Position numbers and translations under genes: made by a program. Positions 16,033 to 24,925 of a DNA stretch of 64,000 nt are shown here, one piece after another. Positions within the stretch are counted from its first letter, which is position 1. Every line of letters starts with the position of its first letter. This DNA comes from Pararhodobacter zhoushanensis (GTDB taxonomy: Bacteria; Pseudomonadota; Alphaproteobacteria; Rhodobacterales; Rhodobacteraceae). The stretch spans positions 1,594,001 to 1,658,000 of the forward strand of contig NZ_JAPDFL010000001.1 in NCBI RefSeq assembly GCF_025949695.1. The letters are read 5' to 3'. Below the pieces are notes generated by a model that was given only the letters and a program-made list of their open reading frames with translations, searched no databases and was not told the origin of the DNA.

Positions 16033-17073
16033 TCAGTTTGCCGGAGCGGCTGCGGGTTCCTCGGCGGGCGTTTCAGCCGGTGCCGGAGCCGCCGGAGCGG
16101 CGTCCGCCGCAGGAGCCGGAGCGGCTTCCGCCGCAGGCGCCGGCGCTGCTTGCTCTGCCGCGGCGGCATCCTCCGCATTGTCAGCGGTGATCTGCGCGCC
16201 CGTCCCCGTAGGGTCGATCTGCCGCAGGAAGCGGAAGAAGTCGCTGTCCGGGCTCAGCACCATCGAGGAATTATCGCCCGTCAAAGCGCGCTCATACGAG
16301 GTAAGCGACCGCGAGAACGAGAAGAACTCAGGGTCCCGGCCGAAAGCGTCGGCATAGATCCGGTTCCGCGCCGCGTCTGCTTCACCGCGCACGATCTCGC
16401 TGTCGCGACGGGCGCTCGACACCAGTTCGACCACGGTACGGTCGGAAAGGGCACGCACCCGCTGCGCGGCTTCGTTGCCGCGCGCGATCTCGTCAGCGGC
16501 CTCGCGTTCCCGTTCAGCCCGCATCCGGGCATAGGTGGCGGCAAGGTTCTGCTCGGGCAGATCGGTGCGCGTCAGACGCACGTCAACCACATCCACACCC
16601 AGCGCCAGCGCTTCTTGCCGGGCCTGATCACGGATCTGGTTCATCAGCCCCGTACGATCCTCGGACAGCACCGCATTGGACGGCACCGACCCCAGAACCT
16701 CGCGGATGGCCGCGTTCAGGATCCGCTCGATGCGCCCCTGAGCCGCACGCACGCCTTCCACGCCGACGGCCTGACGGAAGCGTTGCACGTCCGAGATGCG
16801 CCAGCGCAGGAAGGCGTCGACGACCAGTCGGCGGTCATCGGCGGGCGTCACTTCCAGCGGTTGGGTTTGCAGGCCCAGAATACGCGCGTCATAGCGCACG
16901 ACTTCCTGGATCAGCGGGATGCGGAAATAGAGACCGGGTTCGGTGCGGACCTGTTTGACCTGACCGAACTGCAGCACCAGCACGTTTTCGCGCTCATCAA
17001 CGATGAACACGGACGACAGCGCCAGAGCGACGGCAATCACCAAAACGGGGATAAACAGCGTGAGACGTTTCAT
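16033..17073 (-). CDS. hflC: HflC, SPFH-domain modulator of FtsH protease
   Basis: HflC and HflK form a large membrane cage that encloses and moderates the FtsH protease. The 346-residue protein has an N-terminal membrane anchor (LTLFIPVLVIAVALALSSVFIV), then a band-7/SPFH domain beginning DERENVLVLQFGQVKQV, and a long Glu/Ala/Arg-rich helix with EREREAADEIARGNEAAQ. The last 60 residues are an Ala-Pro-Glu repeat tail ending PAN, not present in E. coli HflC. Its ATG shares one base with the hflK stop. Confidence 0.93.
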   Translation of the reverse strand: MKRLTLFIPVLVIAVALALSSVFIVDERENVLVLQFGQVKQVRTEPGLYFRIPLIQEVVRYDARILGLQTQPLEVTPADDRRLVVDAFLRWRISDVQRFRQAVGVEGVRAAQGRIERILNAAIREVLGSVPSNAVLSEDRTGLMNQIRDQARQEALALGVDVVDVRLTRTDLPEQNLAATYARMRAEREREAADEIARGNEAAQRVRALSDRTVVELVSSARRDSEIVRGEADAARNRIYADAFGRDPEFFSFSRSLTSYERALTGDNSSMVLSPDSDFFRFLRQIDPTGTGAQITADNAEDAAAAEQAAPAPAAEAAPAPAADAAPAAPAPAETPAEEPAAAPAN

Positions 17074-18242
17074 CAGTTGCTCCCCTGGTTCGTGGTGCGG
17101 CTGGAGGTGCCAGAGGGTGCATTGCGCACCATGTCGAGCGGCAGATAGGGCACGACGCCCTGTCCGTCAGAGCCGCCGACATTGTCGAGGATCGTCAGGT
17201 TCATGCCACCGAGCACACGCTCCATGGTTTCCAGATACATCCGCTCGCGGGTCACTTCGGGGGCGTTGCGGTACTCTTCCCACACGGCCAGGAAGCGGCT
17301 CGCTTCACCTTCGGCGTTGTTGACCACCTCGGCGCGGTAGGCCTCGGCTTCTTCCAACACCTGTGCCGCTTCACCGCGTGCGCCAGCGACGACGCGGTTG
17401 GCATAGGCATCGGCCTGCCGCTCAAGCCGGTCACGTTCCTGGCGCGCGGCCTGCACTTCACGGAAGCTGTCGATGACTTCACGCGGCGGATCGGCGCGGT
17501 CAAAGTTGATACGGATCACGTTGATGCCCGACTGATAGGTGTCGAGCACGCCCTGCACGGCCTGCAGCAATTCGGCTGCAATGGTGCCGCGATCGCGGTT
17601 GAGGATGGGCGACAGTTCCGAGCGCGCAATGATGTCGCGCATCGCCGATTCCGCGACAGCACGGACGGTGTTGGACGGATCCGCCAGATTGAACAGATAG
17701 TTGCTGGGATCGCGTACGTTCCAGACGACCTGGAATTCGATATCGACCACGGCTTCGTCGCGGGTCAGCATCAGGCCGGTATCCAGCGCCGAGCGTCCGG
17801 TGCCGACTTCGGTCACCCGTTCGGTCGTGACCTGCACGATCTCGGCCGAAATGAACGGCCAGGGCGCAAAGTTCAGACCCGACGTGCCGGTGCTGTATTC
17901 CTGCCCGAACAGCAACTCGACCGAGCGCTCTTCCGGGCGCACGGAATAGACCGAGACGTAAAGCCACAGCGCGGCCAGTGCCAGAGCACCCAGCGCGATA
18001 CCCCGCCCTGACAGGCCCGGGCCGCCCGGGCCACGCCCGCCGCCCGATCCATTGCTGCTGCCACCGCCGTTACCGCCCATCAGGACTTTCAGCCGTTGCT
18101 GGCCCTTTTTCACCAAATCCTCGATTTCGGGGATCTGCGGGCGTTGGGGATCATTGCCGCCGCCGTTGGGTCGGTTCCCCCCACCCGAGCTGCCACGGTT
18201 TCCACCGCCGCCGCCCCACGGGCCTCCACTGTTGCCTGACAT
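17073..18242 (-). CDS. hflK: HflK, SPFH-domain modulator of FtsH protease
   Basis: The 389-residue partner of HflC. A Gly/Asn/Ser-rich cytoplasmic leader (many GGG and GGN units) precedes a single membrane segment (GRGIALGALALAALWLYV), then the SPFH domain (VYSVRPEERSVELLFG) and the coiled-coil region (AARQERDRLERQADAYANRV). The ATG at 18242 is chosen since AAGGAGA lies just before it; a start ten codons upstream lacks one. The usual order hflK then hflC is kept, but degP-like protease genes that often follow in this group are absent. Confidence 0.93.
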   Translation of the reverse strand: MSGNSGGPWGGGGGNRGSSGGGNRPNGGGNDPQRPQIPEIEDLVKKGQQRLKVLMGGNGGGSSNGSGGGRGPGGPGLSGRGIALGALALAALWLYVSVYSVRPEERSVELLFGQEYSTGTSGLNFAPWPFISAEIVQVTTERVTEVGTGRSALDTGLMLTRDEAVVDIEFQVVWNVRDPSNYLFNLADPSNTVRAVAESAMRDIIARSELSPILNRDRGTIAAELLQAVQGVLDTYQSGINVIRINFDRADPPREVIDSFREVQAARQERDRLERQADAYANRVVAGARGEAAQVLEEAEAYRAEVVNNAEGEASRFLAVWEEYRNAPEVTRERMYLETMERVLGGMNLTILDNVGGSDGQGVVPYLPLDMVRNAPSGTSSRTTNQGSN

Positions 18243-18381
18243 GGCCTCTCCTTGGTTCAGGTCTGTCATCATCTCGGTATCACCGACTCAATTGGGCACT
18301 AAGGGCGCGGATTCAAGCGCAATCGCCCCCGGTTCCCTGCGGCTGACTGTCATAGTACCCGCGCAAGCGGCGCGGGACCAG

Positions 18382-19737
18382 TCAACGAGTCGGCTTGCGC
18401 ATCAACACCAGTTCTTCGCTCATCGTCGGATGAACGGCCATTGTGGCGTCGAAATCGTCTTTTGTCGCGCCCATCTTGACCGCGACGGCGGCAATCTGGA
18501 TCAACTCACCGGCGCCGGGTGCGACGATGTGACAACCCAGAACCCGGCGCGAGGCCTTGTCGACGACCAGCTTGAACAGCGCCTTGGTGTCGGTGCCGAT
18601 GAAGGCGGTCTGCATGGGCCGGAAGCTGGCGAGATAGACCTCGATCTCGCCCTGCGCGCGCGCCTCGTCTTCGCTCAGCCCCACCGTGCCTGCCTCGGGC
18701 CGGGTGAAAACGGCGCTGGGGACGTTGGTGTGGTCCACCTTGACGGGGGTGCCGCCAAAGACGGTATCGGCAAAGGCGTGGCCTTCACGGATGGCGACCG
18801 GCGTCAGCTGGATGCGGTTGGTGACATCACCCACGGCAAAGATCGACGGCACGTTGGTCTGGGACCAGTCATCTACCGTCACCGCGCCCTTGTCCAGCAC
18901 GACACCCGCCTCTTCCAGCCCCAGCCCCTGCGTATTGGGCACCCGACCGGTGGCAAAGAGCACGGCTTCAAAGATCCGCTCGCGACCCTGCGTGTCGCAG
19001 GCGCGGAACCGGCCATCGTCCAGTTTCTCCAGCGCGGTCAAGTCGGTGTTCACTTCCAGCGCGATGCCCTGCTGGGTCAGCGCGGCGGCGACATGGTCCT
19101 GCAGATCGGCGTCAAACCCGCGCAGAACTTGCTGTCCGCGGTACATCTGCGTGACGCTGGACCCCAGCCCTTGCAGGATGCCCGCCATCTCGCAGGCAAT
19201 GAACCCGCCGCCCAGCACCAGCACCGAGGCGGGCAGGCGGTCCATCAGGAAAATCTCGTTCGACGTCATCGCGCCGACACCGCGATACGGCTCGGGAATG
19301 AACGGCGTGCCGCCGGTGGCGATCAGGATGTGCTTGGTGGTCACCCGCCGCCCATCGGCCAGCACGACAGTATGCGGATCGGCCACGGTGGCGCGCTGGT
19401 GGTAGATCGTCACGCCCGCAGTTTCGGCGTTGCGGGTGTAGATGCTCTCCAACCGGTTCAGCTCGGCATCCAGCCGGTGCCGGAACCTGGTCCAGTCAAA
19501 CCGGCCCTTTTCAACCTGCCAACCGTAAGCCGCGCCCTCGTCGATCGAGGCCCCATGCCCGGCGGCGAACACCATCAGCTTCTTGGGCACACAGCCCCGG
19601 ATCACACAGGTGCCACCCATGCGGAACTCTTCGGCCATCGCAACCTTTGCGCCGTGATCGCTCGACGCAATCCGCGCCGCGCGCACCCCGCCCGAGCCAC
19701 CGCCGATGACGAAAAGATCATAGTCGAAATCGGGCAT
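18382..19737 (-). CDS. gor: Glutathione-disulfide reductase
   Basis: A 451-residue FAD/NADPH enzyme that reduces GSSG to GSH. Motifs in order: FAD loop VIGGGSGGVRAAR, redox pair Cys44-Cys49 in GGTCVIRGCVPKK, NADPH loop VLVLGGGFIACEMAGI, ATGRVPNT, the second FAD motif IFAVGDVTNRIQLTPVA, and the C-terminal interface ending with HPTMSEELV that supplies the active-site His-Glu pair. VIRGCVPKK is the glutathione-reductase form; lipoamide dehydrogenases have LNxGCIPSK. The ATG at 19737 follows GGAGACCC. The gene is transcribed apart from hflK, 139 bases away. Confidence 0.93.
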   Translation of the reverse strand: MPDFDYDLFVIGGGSGGVRAARIASSDHGAKVAMAEEFRMGGTCVIRGCVPKKLMVFAAGHGASIDEGAAYGWQVEKGRFDWTRFRHRLDAELNRLESIYTRNAETAGVTIYHQRATVADPHTVVLADGRRVTTKHILIATGGTPFIPEPYRGVGAMTSNEIFLMDRLPASVLVLGGGFIACEMAGILQGLGSSVTQMYRGQQVLRGFDADLQDHVAAALTQQGIALEVNTDLTALEKLDDGRFRACDTQGRERIFEAVLFATGRVPNTQGLGLEEAGVVLDKGAVTVDDWSQTNVPSIFAVGDVTNRIQLTPVAIREGHAFADTVFGGTPVKVDHTNVPSAVFTRPEAGTVGLSEDEARAQGEIEVYLASFRPMQTAFIGTDTKALFKLVVDKASRRVLGCHIVAPGAGELIQIAAVAVKMGATKDDFDATMAVHPTMSEELVLMRKPTR

Positions 19738-19812
19738 GCTGGGTCTCCGTCGCATCAGGTTTCGCCCTTACCTAAGCGGCCCACCCCGCAAGGGCAAGCG
19801 CGGGTGCCGGGC

Positions 19813-19882
19813 CATTTTCTGTCCCTAAATATCCTCGGGGGTGAATTCGGCGTCAGCCGAAGAGGGGGTCCGAGGACCCCTT
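19813..19882 (+). repeat. Intergenic terminator-like element, copy 4
   Basis: CATTTTCTGTCC, then TAAATATCCTCGGGGG, then hairpins TTCGGC/GCCGAA (19846-19861) and GGGGTC/GACCCC (19865-19880). It lies between hisA and gor, both on the minus strand; read from hisA the GC hairpin comes first. It is nearly the mirror copy of the element at 25677, including the GTCA loop. Confidence 0.7.
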
Positions 19883-19965
19883 CTTGCGCGCCGCGCCAGC
19901 GGCGCGCCGGGTCGCCCGAGGGCGCGGCGGCGGCAGCCGTCTCGGCCGAGGGCGAAACCGCCCGC

Positions 19966-20688
19966 TTATGCCTTCAACGTCGCCAGCGCCTCGGCCAGAT
20001 CCAGCTTGCCATCATAGAGCGCCCGCCCCGAGATCGCCCCATCCAGCGGCGCACCGCTGTCGCGCAGCGCGATCAGGTCGGCCAGCGACGACACCCCACC
20101 CGACGCGATCACCGGGATCGAGGTCGCCCGCGCCAGCGCTGCCGTCGCCTCGACATTCGGCCCCTGCATCGCGCCGTCGCGGTCGATGTCGGTGTAGATG
20201 ATCGCGGCCACCCCGGCATCCTCGAAGGCGCGGGCAAGATCGGTCACCATCACGTCGGTCTCTTCCGCCCAGCCCTTGGTCGCCACCCGCCCCTTGCGCG
20301 CGTCGATGCCTACGGCCACCTGACCCGGGAACGCCCGTGCCGCCTCGCGCACCAGCGCCGGGTTTTCCACCGCCACCGTGCCCAGAATGACCCGGCGCAG
20401 GCCCTTGCTCAGCCACGCTTCGATCGTTGCCATATCGCGGATGCCGCCGCCCAGCTGGCAGGGTACGCTGACCGTCTGGAGGATGCTCTCCACCGCGCCC
20501 GCATTGACCGGTTTACCGGCGAAAGCACCATTGAGGTCAACCAGATGGATCCACTCGGCCCCCTGATCGGCAAAGGCCTTGGCCTGCGCCGCCGGATCGT
20601 CGTTGAACACGGTCGCCTGCTCCATCGCGCCTTTGTACAGGCGCACGCATTGGCCGTCTTTCAGGTCGATGGCAGGGTAAAGGATCAT
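19966..20688 (-). CDS. hisA: ProFAR isomerase HisA
   Basis: Phosphoribosylformimino-5-aminoimidazole carboxamide ribotide isomerase, the fourth step of histidine synthesis. The 240-residue TIM barrel starts [17 protein letters not shown] (catalytic Asp8), has [22 protein letters not shown], the second catalytic Asp in [14 protein letters not shown], and the phosphate loops VIASGGVSS and DGAISGRAL. Normal length. A longer in-frame extension upstream is rejected because the protein begins precisely with the canonical motif. No hisF or hisH lies beside it in this window. Confidence 0.95.
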   Translation of the reverse strand: MILYPAIDLKDGQCVRLYKGAMEQATVFNDDPAAQAKAFADQGAEWIHLVDLNGAFAGKPVNAGAVESILQTVSVPCQLGGGIRDMATIEAWLSKGLRRVILGTVAVENPALVREAARAFPGQVAVGIDARKGRVATKGWAEETDVMVTDLARAFEDAGVAAIIYTDIDRDGAMQGPNVEATAALARATSIPVIASGGVSSLADLIALRDSGAPLDGAISGRALYDGKLDLAEALATLKA

Positions 20689-20768
20689 GGGCTCGCTCCG
20701 GGGTTGCTCGGGCGTCGGTTTAGCGCCGCGCCGCGCCGGATGCAAACCCTGACTGCCGGGACAATTGC

Positions 20769-20833
20769 TTGACCGTATAGTCAAAAACCAAGCAAATTCA
20801 AAGAGAAAGCCGTTTACTGCTTGCACGGCTTTC
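20769..20833 (+). promoter_or_regulatory. Inverted repeats upstream of the symporter operon
   Basis: Two perfect inverted repeats lie 50-120 bases before the small membrane-protein gene: TTGAC-N6-GTCAA (20769-20784), whose left arm could also serve as a -35 box, and GAAAGCCGT-N11-ACGGCTTTC (20805-20833), which could fold in the leader mRNA. Together they suggest an operator and a leader stem-loop; the regulator is unknown. Confidence 0.4.
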
Positions 20834-20885
20834 CGCGCCCTCCTAAACCACCCCATCCCGAAAGACGGGCAAGGAGAGTGGAACG

Positions 20886-21074
20886 ATGAACACTGGTCGC
20901 AACTTCGGTCCCTGGCTGGCCGCCCTGGCCATTCTGGTCGTGGCCGGGGGGTTTGTCCCCTACGGCCTGCTTGCCGGTCACCGGGGCTGGTTCACCACGC
21001 TTTTCTGGGGCGGCTTTGGTCTGGCCGTGGTGGTGCTGATCGCCGCGGGTGTCAAAGGCTGGAAGGACGAATGA
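20886..21074 (+). CDS. Small two-helix membrane protein, symporter partner
   Basis: A 62-residue protein made almost wholly of two hydrophobic segments ([20 protein letters not shown] and [18 protein letters not shown]) with a charged tail KGWKDE. GGAGAG stands ahead of the ATG, and its stop overlaps the start of the sodium:solute symporter gene. Small membrane partners before symporter genes are known, for example YhdT before PanF in enterobacteria; whether this one is an orthologue is not clear. Confidence 0.75.
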   Translation: MNTGRNFGPWLAALAILVVAGGFVPYGLLAGHRGWFTTLFWGGFGLAVVVLIAAGVKGWKDE

Positions 21075-22540
21075 TGCTGTCACCTCTCACACTCTGGGCC
21101 GCGATTGCCGCGTTCGCCGTCTTCGGGCTCGGCCTTGCCTGGCGCGCCACGCGCGAAAACACCGGCACGGCCGAGGATTACTACCTCGGCGGCCGCAGCT
21201 TTGGCGGCCTCGTTGCCGGGCTCAGCTATGCGGCCACCACCTATTCCGCCTTCATGCTGGTCGTGCTGACCGGCCTCACCTATCGCGGCGGCATTGGCGC
21301 GCTGGGGTTCGAGCTGATCTATTTCGCCGGTCTCGGCCTGCTGGTCATCTTCGCCCCCCGTTTCTGGCTGGCCGCCAAGCGCTGGGGCTTCATCTCGCCC
21401 GCTGAAATGCTCGGCGCACGCTACGGGTCGGTCTGGGTCGCGCGGGCGGCGGCGCTGGTCGGGCTGATCTTCCTGATGCCCTATTGCACGACGCAGATGG
21501 CCGGCATCGGGTTGCTGCTGTCGGGGGTCACCGGCGGCGAGATTTCGCTCTTTCAGGCCGTGGCCACCGGCGCGCTGCTGGCGGCGATCTGGACCCTGTT
21601 CGCCGGTCTGCGCTCGGTCGCCTGGACGGATGCGGTGCAGGCAGTGGTGATGCTGGTCTCGGCCGCGCTGGCAATCGGCTTCGCCGTGGCGGCCATCGGC
21701 GGCTGGGGTGAATTCGCCCGCGTCTCGATGGAAACGCAAAGCGAGCGGCTCAGCGTCCCCGGTCCGGGCCTGTGGAGCCTCAACACCTTCGTCGCCCTGT
21801 CGCTGCCGTGGTTCTTCTTCGCCATCTCCAACCCGCAGGTCAGTCAGCGGCTGTTCATCCTGCGCGATATGGCGTCGATGAAGCGGATGATCTTCTGGGT
21901 GCTGGGCTTCGGTCTGATCTTCACCCTGATCGCCGTGATCTGGGGCTTTGCCGCGCTGCAACTGGCACCGGGGCTCGAGAACACCGCAACCGCCACGCCC
22001 GCACTGCTGATCTCGGGCGCGATCCCGGCACCGGTTGCCGTGCTCTTGATCCTCGGCATCCTCGCCGCCGCCGTCTCGACCCTCGACAGCATCGCTCTGA
22101 CGCTGGCGGCCATGGTCGCGCGCGATCTGATGACCGACGCCCAGCCCAAGGCGCAGATCCTGACCGGGCGCATCGTGGTGATCTTTGTCATTCTCTTCGC
22201 CAGCCTCTTCGCGCTGCAGAAGGTGCAGATCGTCGACCAGTTGGCCGCCTTGTCTGCTGCCGGTCTGATGGTCACCGTCCCGGCGATCATCGGCGCCTTC
22301 TTCTGGCGCCGGGCAACAGCGGCGGGGGCGCTGGCGTCGATCCTCGGCGGTGCGGCGCTGGCGGTGTGGATGGCAATGATCCAGGGCGTGAGCGTGTTCA
22401 ATCCGGTGCTGGCGCTCAGTGTCGGCGGCGCATGCCTTGTGCTGTTCGTGCTGGTCTCGCTGCTCACCAAACCCAAAGCCAAGGCGCTGGATTTCGCCAC
22501 CGAACTGCGTGCCGATCTGGACAAACACGGCGCGTGGTAA
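21071..22540 (+). CDS. Sodium:solute symporter family protein
   Basis: A 489-residue inner-membrane protein with about 12-13 hydrophobic segments. It has the SSS-family cues: an early AEDYYLGGRSFGGLVAGLSYAAT region, the WTLFAGLRSVAWTDAVQ segment corresponding to the conserved GGxxAVxxTD region, and a later ISNPQVSQRLF. Members import solutes such as pantothenate, proline, sugars or carboxylates with sodium. The ATG at 21071 overlaps the upstream small gene by four bases. Substrate unknown; a PanF-like role is only suggested by the small partner gene. Confidence 0.85.
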   Translation: MMLSPLTLWAAIAAFAVFGLGLAWRATRENTGTAEDYYLGGRSFGGLVAGLSYAATTYSAFMLVVLTGLTYRGGIGALGFELIYFAGLGLLVIFAPRFWLAAKRWGFISPAEMLGARYGSVWVARAAALVGLIFLMPYCTTQMAGIGLLLSGVTGGEISLFQAVATGALLAAIWTLFAGLRSVAWTDAVQAVVMLVSAALAIGFAVAAIGGWGEFARVSMETQSERLSVPGPGLWSLNTFVALSLPWFFFAISNPQVSQRLFILRDMASMKRMIFWVLGFGLIFTLIAVIWGFAALQLAPGLENTATATPALLISGAIPAPVAVLLILGILAAAVSTLDSIALTLAAMVARDLMTDAQPKAQILTGRIVVIFVILFASLFALQKVQIVDQLAALSAAGLMVTVPAIIGAFFWRRATAAGALASILGGAALAVWMAMIQGVSVFNPVLALSVGGACLVLFVLVSLLTKPKAKALDFATELRADLDKHGAW

Positions 22541-22550
22541 ACCGCGCGCC

Positions 22551-22634
22551 CATCATCTGTCCCTAAATATCCACGGGGTTTCCAAAGGGGGCGTGCCCCC
22601 TTTGGCGCAGGGGTGCGGGGGCGCGCAGCCCCCC
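22551..22634 (+). repeat. Intergenic terminator-like element, copy 5
   Basis: CATCATCTGTCC, TAAATATCCACGGGG, then a perfect 11-bp hairpin CCAAAGGGGGC/GCCCCCTTTGG (22582-22605) and a second G/C pairing. It sits between the convergent symporter and DMT transporter genes and should act in both directions. Confidence 0.7.
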
Positions 22635-22638
22635 GCCC

Positions 22639-23517
22639 TTACCCGCGCAACCGCCGCCAGATCCGCCCGTCGATCACCGCCAGTCCCAGCGCGATCAGCG
22701 CCATGCCCGCAACCTGACGGGCCAGCAATGTCTCGCCCAGAACCAACACGCCCAAAGCAATCGCACTGACCGGAATGAGGAAGGTCACCAGAAACGCATT
22801 CACCGCCCCGGCGCTGGCGATCAGGCCGAAGTAAAGCTGATAGGCCAAGGCCGTCGACAGCACCGCCAGCCCCACCAGCGCCGCCAGAACCGGCCAGCCG
22901 GGCATCGGCAGGGTCCACGGTTGATCCACCACCAGCACCACCGGCAGCAGCATCAGCGCCGCACAACTGACCTGCCCGAAAGCCGCGCTCAGTGGCGGCA
23001 TGCCGCGAAACCGCCGCCCCCAGACCCCGGCCAGCGCATAGCTCAGCGCAGCGCCCAGACAGGCCGCCTGCGCCAGCACGGTGCCCGAGCCCCAGGCCCC
23101 GCCCATCATCACCGCCACACCGGCAAACCCCGCCAGCACGCCCAGCGCCTTGGGCCAGCTCAACCGCTCGTCCCGCGTCGCCAGATGCGCGACGACCACG
23201 CCCCAGAGCGGAGTCGTGGCGTTCAGGATCGAGGCCAGCCCGCTGGAAATCTGCCCCTGCGCCACGACGAACAGGGTGAAGGGCACGACGTTGTTGAAAA
23301 ACCCCATCACCGCCAGCGCCGCCCAGACCCGCCAACCTTTGGGCCACGGCACCCGGATCAGCGGCAAGACCCCCGCCAGCACCAGCGCCGCCAGCCCCAC
23401 ACGTGCCAGCACGATGGTCAGTGGCGGCAGGACCGGCACGGTGACACCGACAAAGAAAAACGACCCGCCCCACAGGACGGACAGGACAATCAGCCGCAGC
23501 CAGTCGGGACCGGACAT
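22639..23517 (-). CDS. DMT superfamily transporter (EamA domains)
   Basis: A 292-residue inner-membrane protein with ten hydrophobic segments arranged as two EamA repeats, the second after about residue 145. It opens with LSVLWGGSFFFVGVTV, the usual first-helix WGGSFF of this family, and has the repeat-end motifs NATTPLWGVVVAHL and VTFLIPVSAIALGVLVLGE. Such proteins mostly export amino acids or other metabolites. It stands alone between two terminator-like regions. Substrate unknown. Confidence 0.85.
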   Translation of the reverse strand: MSGPDWLRLIVLSVLWGGSFFFVGVTVPVLPPLTIVLARVGLAALVLAGVLPLIRVPWPKGWRVWAALAVMGFFNNVVPFTLFVVAQGQISSGLASILNATTPLWGVVVAHLATRDERLSWPKALGVLAGFAGVAVMMGGAWGSGTVLAQAACLGAALSYALAGVWGRRFRGMPPLSAAFGQVSCAALMLLPVVLVVDQPWTLPMPGWPVLAALVGLAVLSTALAYQLYFGLIASAGAVNAFLVTFLIPVSAIALGVLVLGETLLARQVAGMALIALGLAVIDGRIWRRLRG

Positions 23518-23568
23518 TCAAACCCCCAAAGGTGATCAGGGCGTCAGACTGCCCGCGTCCCTTGTGCG

Positions 23569-23599
23569 GGTTCCGGGCCGCTGCCCGCGACCCGGAACC
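23569..23599. terminator. Stem-loop downstream of the DUF2147 gene
   Basis: GGTTCCGGG (23569-23577) and CCCGGAACC (23591-23599) form a perfect 9-bp stem with a 13-base loop just past the DUF2147 stop on the minus strand. No T-run follows, so it is a weak candidate terminator or an mRNA-stabilising stem. Confidence 0.4.
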
Positions 23600-23609
23600 T
23601 GCGCAAAGC

Positions 23610-24002
23610 TCAGTCGGCGCGCGTCCAGATCTGGTCGCGGCAGATGAACAGCACGCAGCCCGCCACGGTCAGCTGGCTGCCCGCCAGATCCATCCGGGCG
23701 CGGTAGGTCTGGTCGCGGTCGGGCGCATAGATCTGCCCATCGCGGTATTCGCCATTGCCGCGCGGCTCCATGTCCCAGACGATCTGGCGTCCGGCATTGG
23801 CCGAGGCAAAGGCCTCGCCGCTGGCATTGCGCGACTCGGTCAGCGTGCCGCACAGCCGGTCACCACACATCGAGATGGTGATGATGCCGGAATTGCCGTT
23901 GTCATCGGGTTGCGTGGCCCAGCGGCCCTCGGCCGGGTCGGCCAGCGCGGCGCTGCCGCAAAGGGTCAATGCGGCGGCCAAAGTGAGTGTCATGGTCTTC
24001 AT
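23610..24002 (-). CDS. DUF2147 family secreted protein
   Basis: A 130-residue protein with a signal peptide (MKTMTLTLAAALTLCGSAALA) and a small beta-barrel-like body: GRWATQPDDNGNSGIITISMC at the start, CGTLTESRN, and DQTYRARMDLAGSQLTVAGCV near the end. The opening W and the ISxCG-LCG pattern are typical of DUF2147, whose members are thought to be periplasmic. Four Cys residues in the mature part (two near ISMCGDRLCG, two near AGCVLFIC) could form disulfides. The ATG follows GAGGGAGGG. Function unknown. Confidence 0.75.
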   Translation of the reverse strand: MKTMTLTLAAALTLCGSAALADPAEGRWATQPDDNGNSGIITISMCGDRLCGTLTESRNASGEAFASANAGRQIVWDMEPRGNGEYRDGQIYAPDRDQTYRARMDLAGSQLTVAGCVLFICRDQIWTRAD

Positions 24003-24085
24003 GGTGAACGTCCCTCCCTCGTGCGCGAAATCATCGGGCCTGGCCCTGCGTCTGGCAAGAGCCGCGATAGCGCCCTGCCGCGCCG

Positions 24086-24508
24086 TCAGCTTGAGACCGC
24101 GCACATCGCCTCTTCGATCAGGTCCATGTCCGAGGCGGGGATCTCGAACAGCCCGTACCGGAACCGCGCGCCCCAGGTCGGACCGCCAAAGGACAGATGC
24201 GCCAGCAGGGGCCGGATCGGCGCATCGCGGGTCGCGTGCCAGTGCACGTCGCGGCGGAACGGCTGAAAATCGCCGCTCATCACCCCGACATAGGGCGCGC
24301 CCTCGGCCACCACCCCCAGCGCGGTGAAGGCCTGAACCGGCGCCCCGGCGCGGATCTGTTCATGCGGCGAATAATAGACCACGCGGTCGCCCGGGGTCAG
24401 GCGGCGCAGCGGCGCCGCCTTCCCGTGGTTGACCTGCATGAACCCGCCCGCGCGCCCGATCCGGACATGGTCGGCCGAGGCGACGGCGATCCAGCAGCGC
24501 GCGCTCAT
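24086..24508 (-). CDS. EVE domain-containing protein
   Basis: A 140-residue EVE-fold protein. It begins with the typical [19 protein letters not shown], followed by a basic [20 protein letters not shown] and a PFRRDV segment. EVE domains are related to PUA and YTH folds and are thought to read modified bases in DNA or RNA. Its start overlaps the stop of the VOC gene (ATGA), so the two are co-translated; the order YafY, VOC, EVE suggests one transcription unit. Confidence 0.8.
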   Translation of the reverse strand: MSARCWIAVASADHVRIGRAGGFMQVNHGKAAPLRRLTPGDRVVYYSPHEQIRAGAPVQAFTALGVVAEGAPYVGVMSGDFQPFRRDVHWHATRDAPIRPLLAHLSFGGPTWGARFRYGLFEIPASDMDLIEEAMCAVSS

Positions 24509-24879
24509 CGCGGGCTCGGGACATAGGGGCGCAGGCGGTGGCCATCGGGATCGGCAGCGGTGAAGTTCAGACCAAAGTCGAGCTGGGTGACGGGCTGCAG
24601 GATGGTGACGCCCTCGGCCTTGAGCCGGTCGTGCAGCGCCTGCAGCGCACCGGCATCGGGCAGCGTCACCGCCAGCTCGGACGAGGCCGGGGTGACAGCG
24701 TCCGCCGCCGGGGTGACTTCACGGGTCCGCCACAGCCCCAGCTGGACGCCGTTGCCCAGAACCAGCAGCGCGAAATCGGGCGCGTCATGGATCACCGGCG
24801 CGCCCAGTGCCCCGGCATAGAAACGGGCGCTGGCCGATGGGTTGCTGACATAAAGGATGAACATTGAGCTGCGTTGCAT
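24505..24879 (-). CDS. VOC (glyoxalase/bleomycin-resistance fold) protein
   Basis: A 124-residue protein with paired VOC modules: [21 protein letters not shown] at the start and [16 protein letters not shown] at the end, the latter being the usual DPDGH metal-site region. It is probably cytoplasmic and metal-dependent, but the substrate of this superfamily cannot be read from sequence. The ATG at 24879 is chosen because it places the first beta strand directly after the start; longer upstream reading overlaps the YafY gene. Coupled to the EVE gene. Confidence 0.78.
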   Translation of the reverse strand: MQRSSMFILYVSNPSASARFYAGALGAPVIHDAPDFALLVLGNGVQLGLWRTREVTPAADAVTPASSELAVTLPDAGALQALHDRLKAEGVTILQPVTQLDFGLNFTAADPDGHRLRPYVPSPR

Positions 24880-24925
24880 GGGGTATCTCCAGGGTTTCGA
24901 TGACCCCTTGTCGCGCAGGCCAGTG

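Noticed and set aside
18052..20772. A very long open frame on the plus strand (about 900 codons) opposite hflK, gor and hisA
   Set aside because: Its protein has no family motifs and is rich in Arg, His, Gln and Gly, as expected for the antisense of GC-rich genes; the minus strand carries three well-supported genes.
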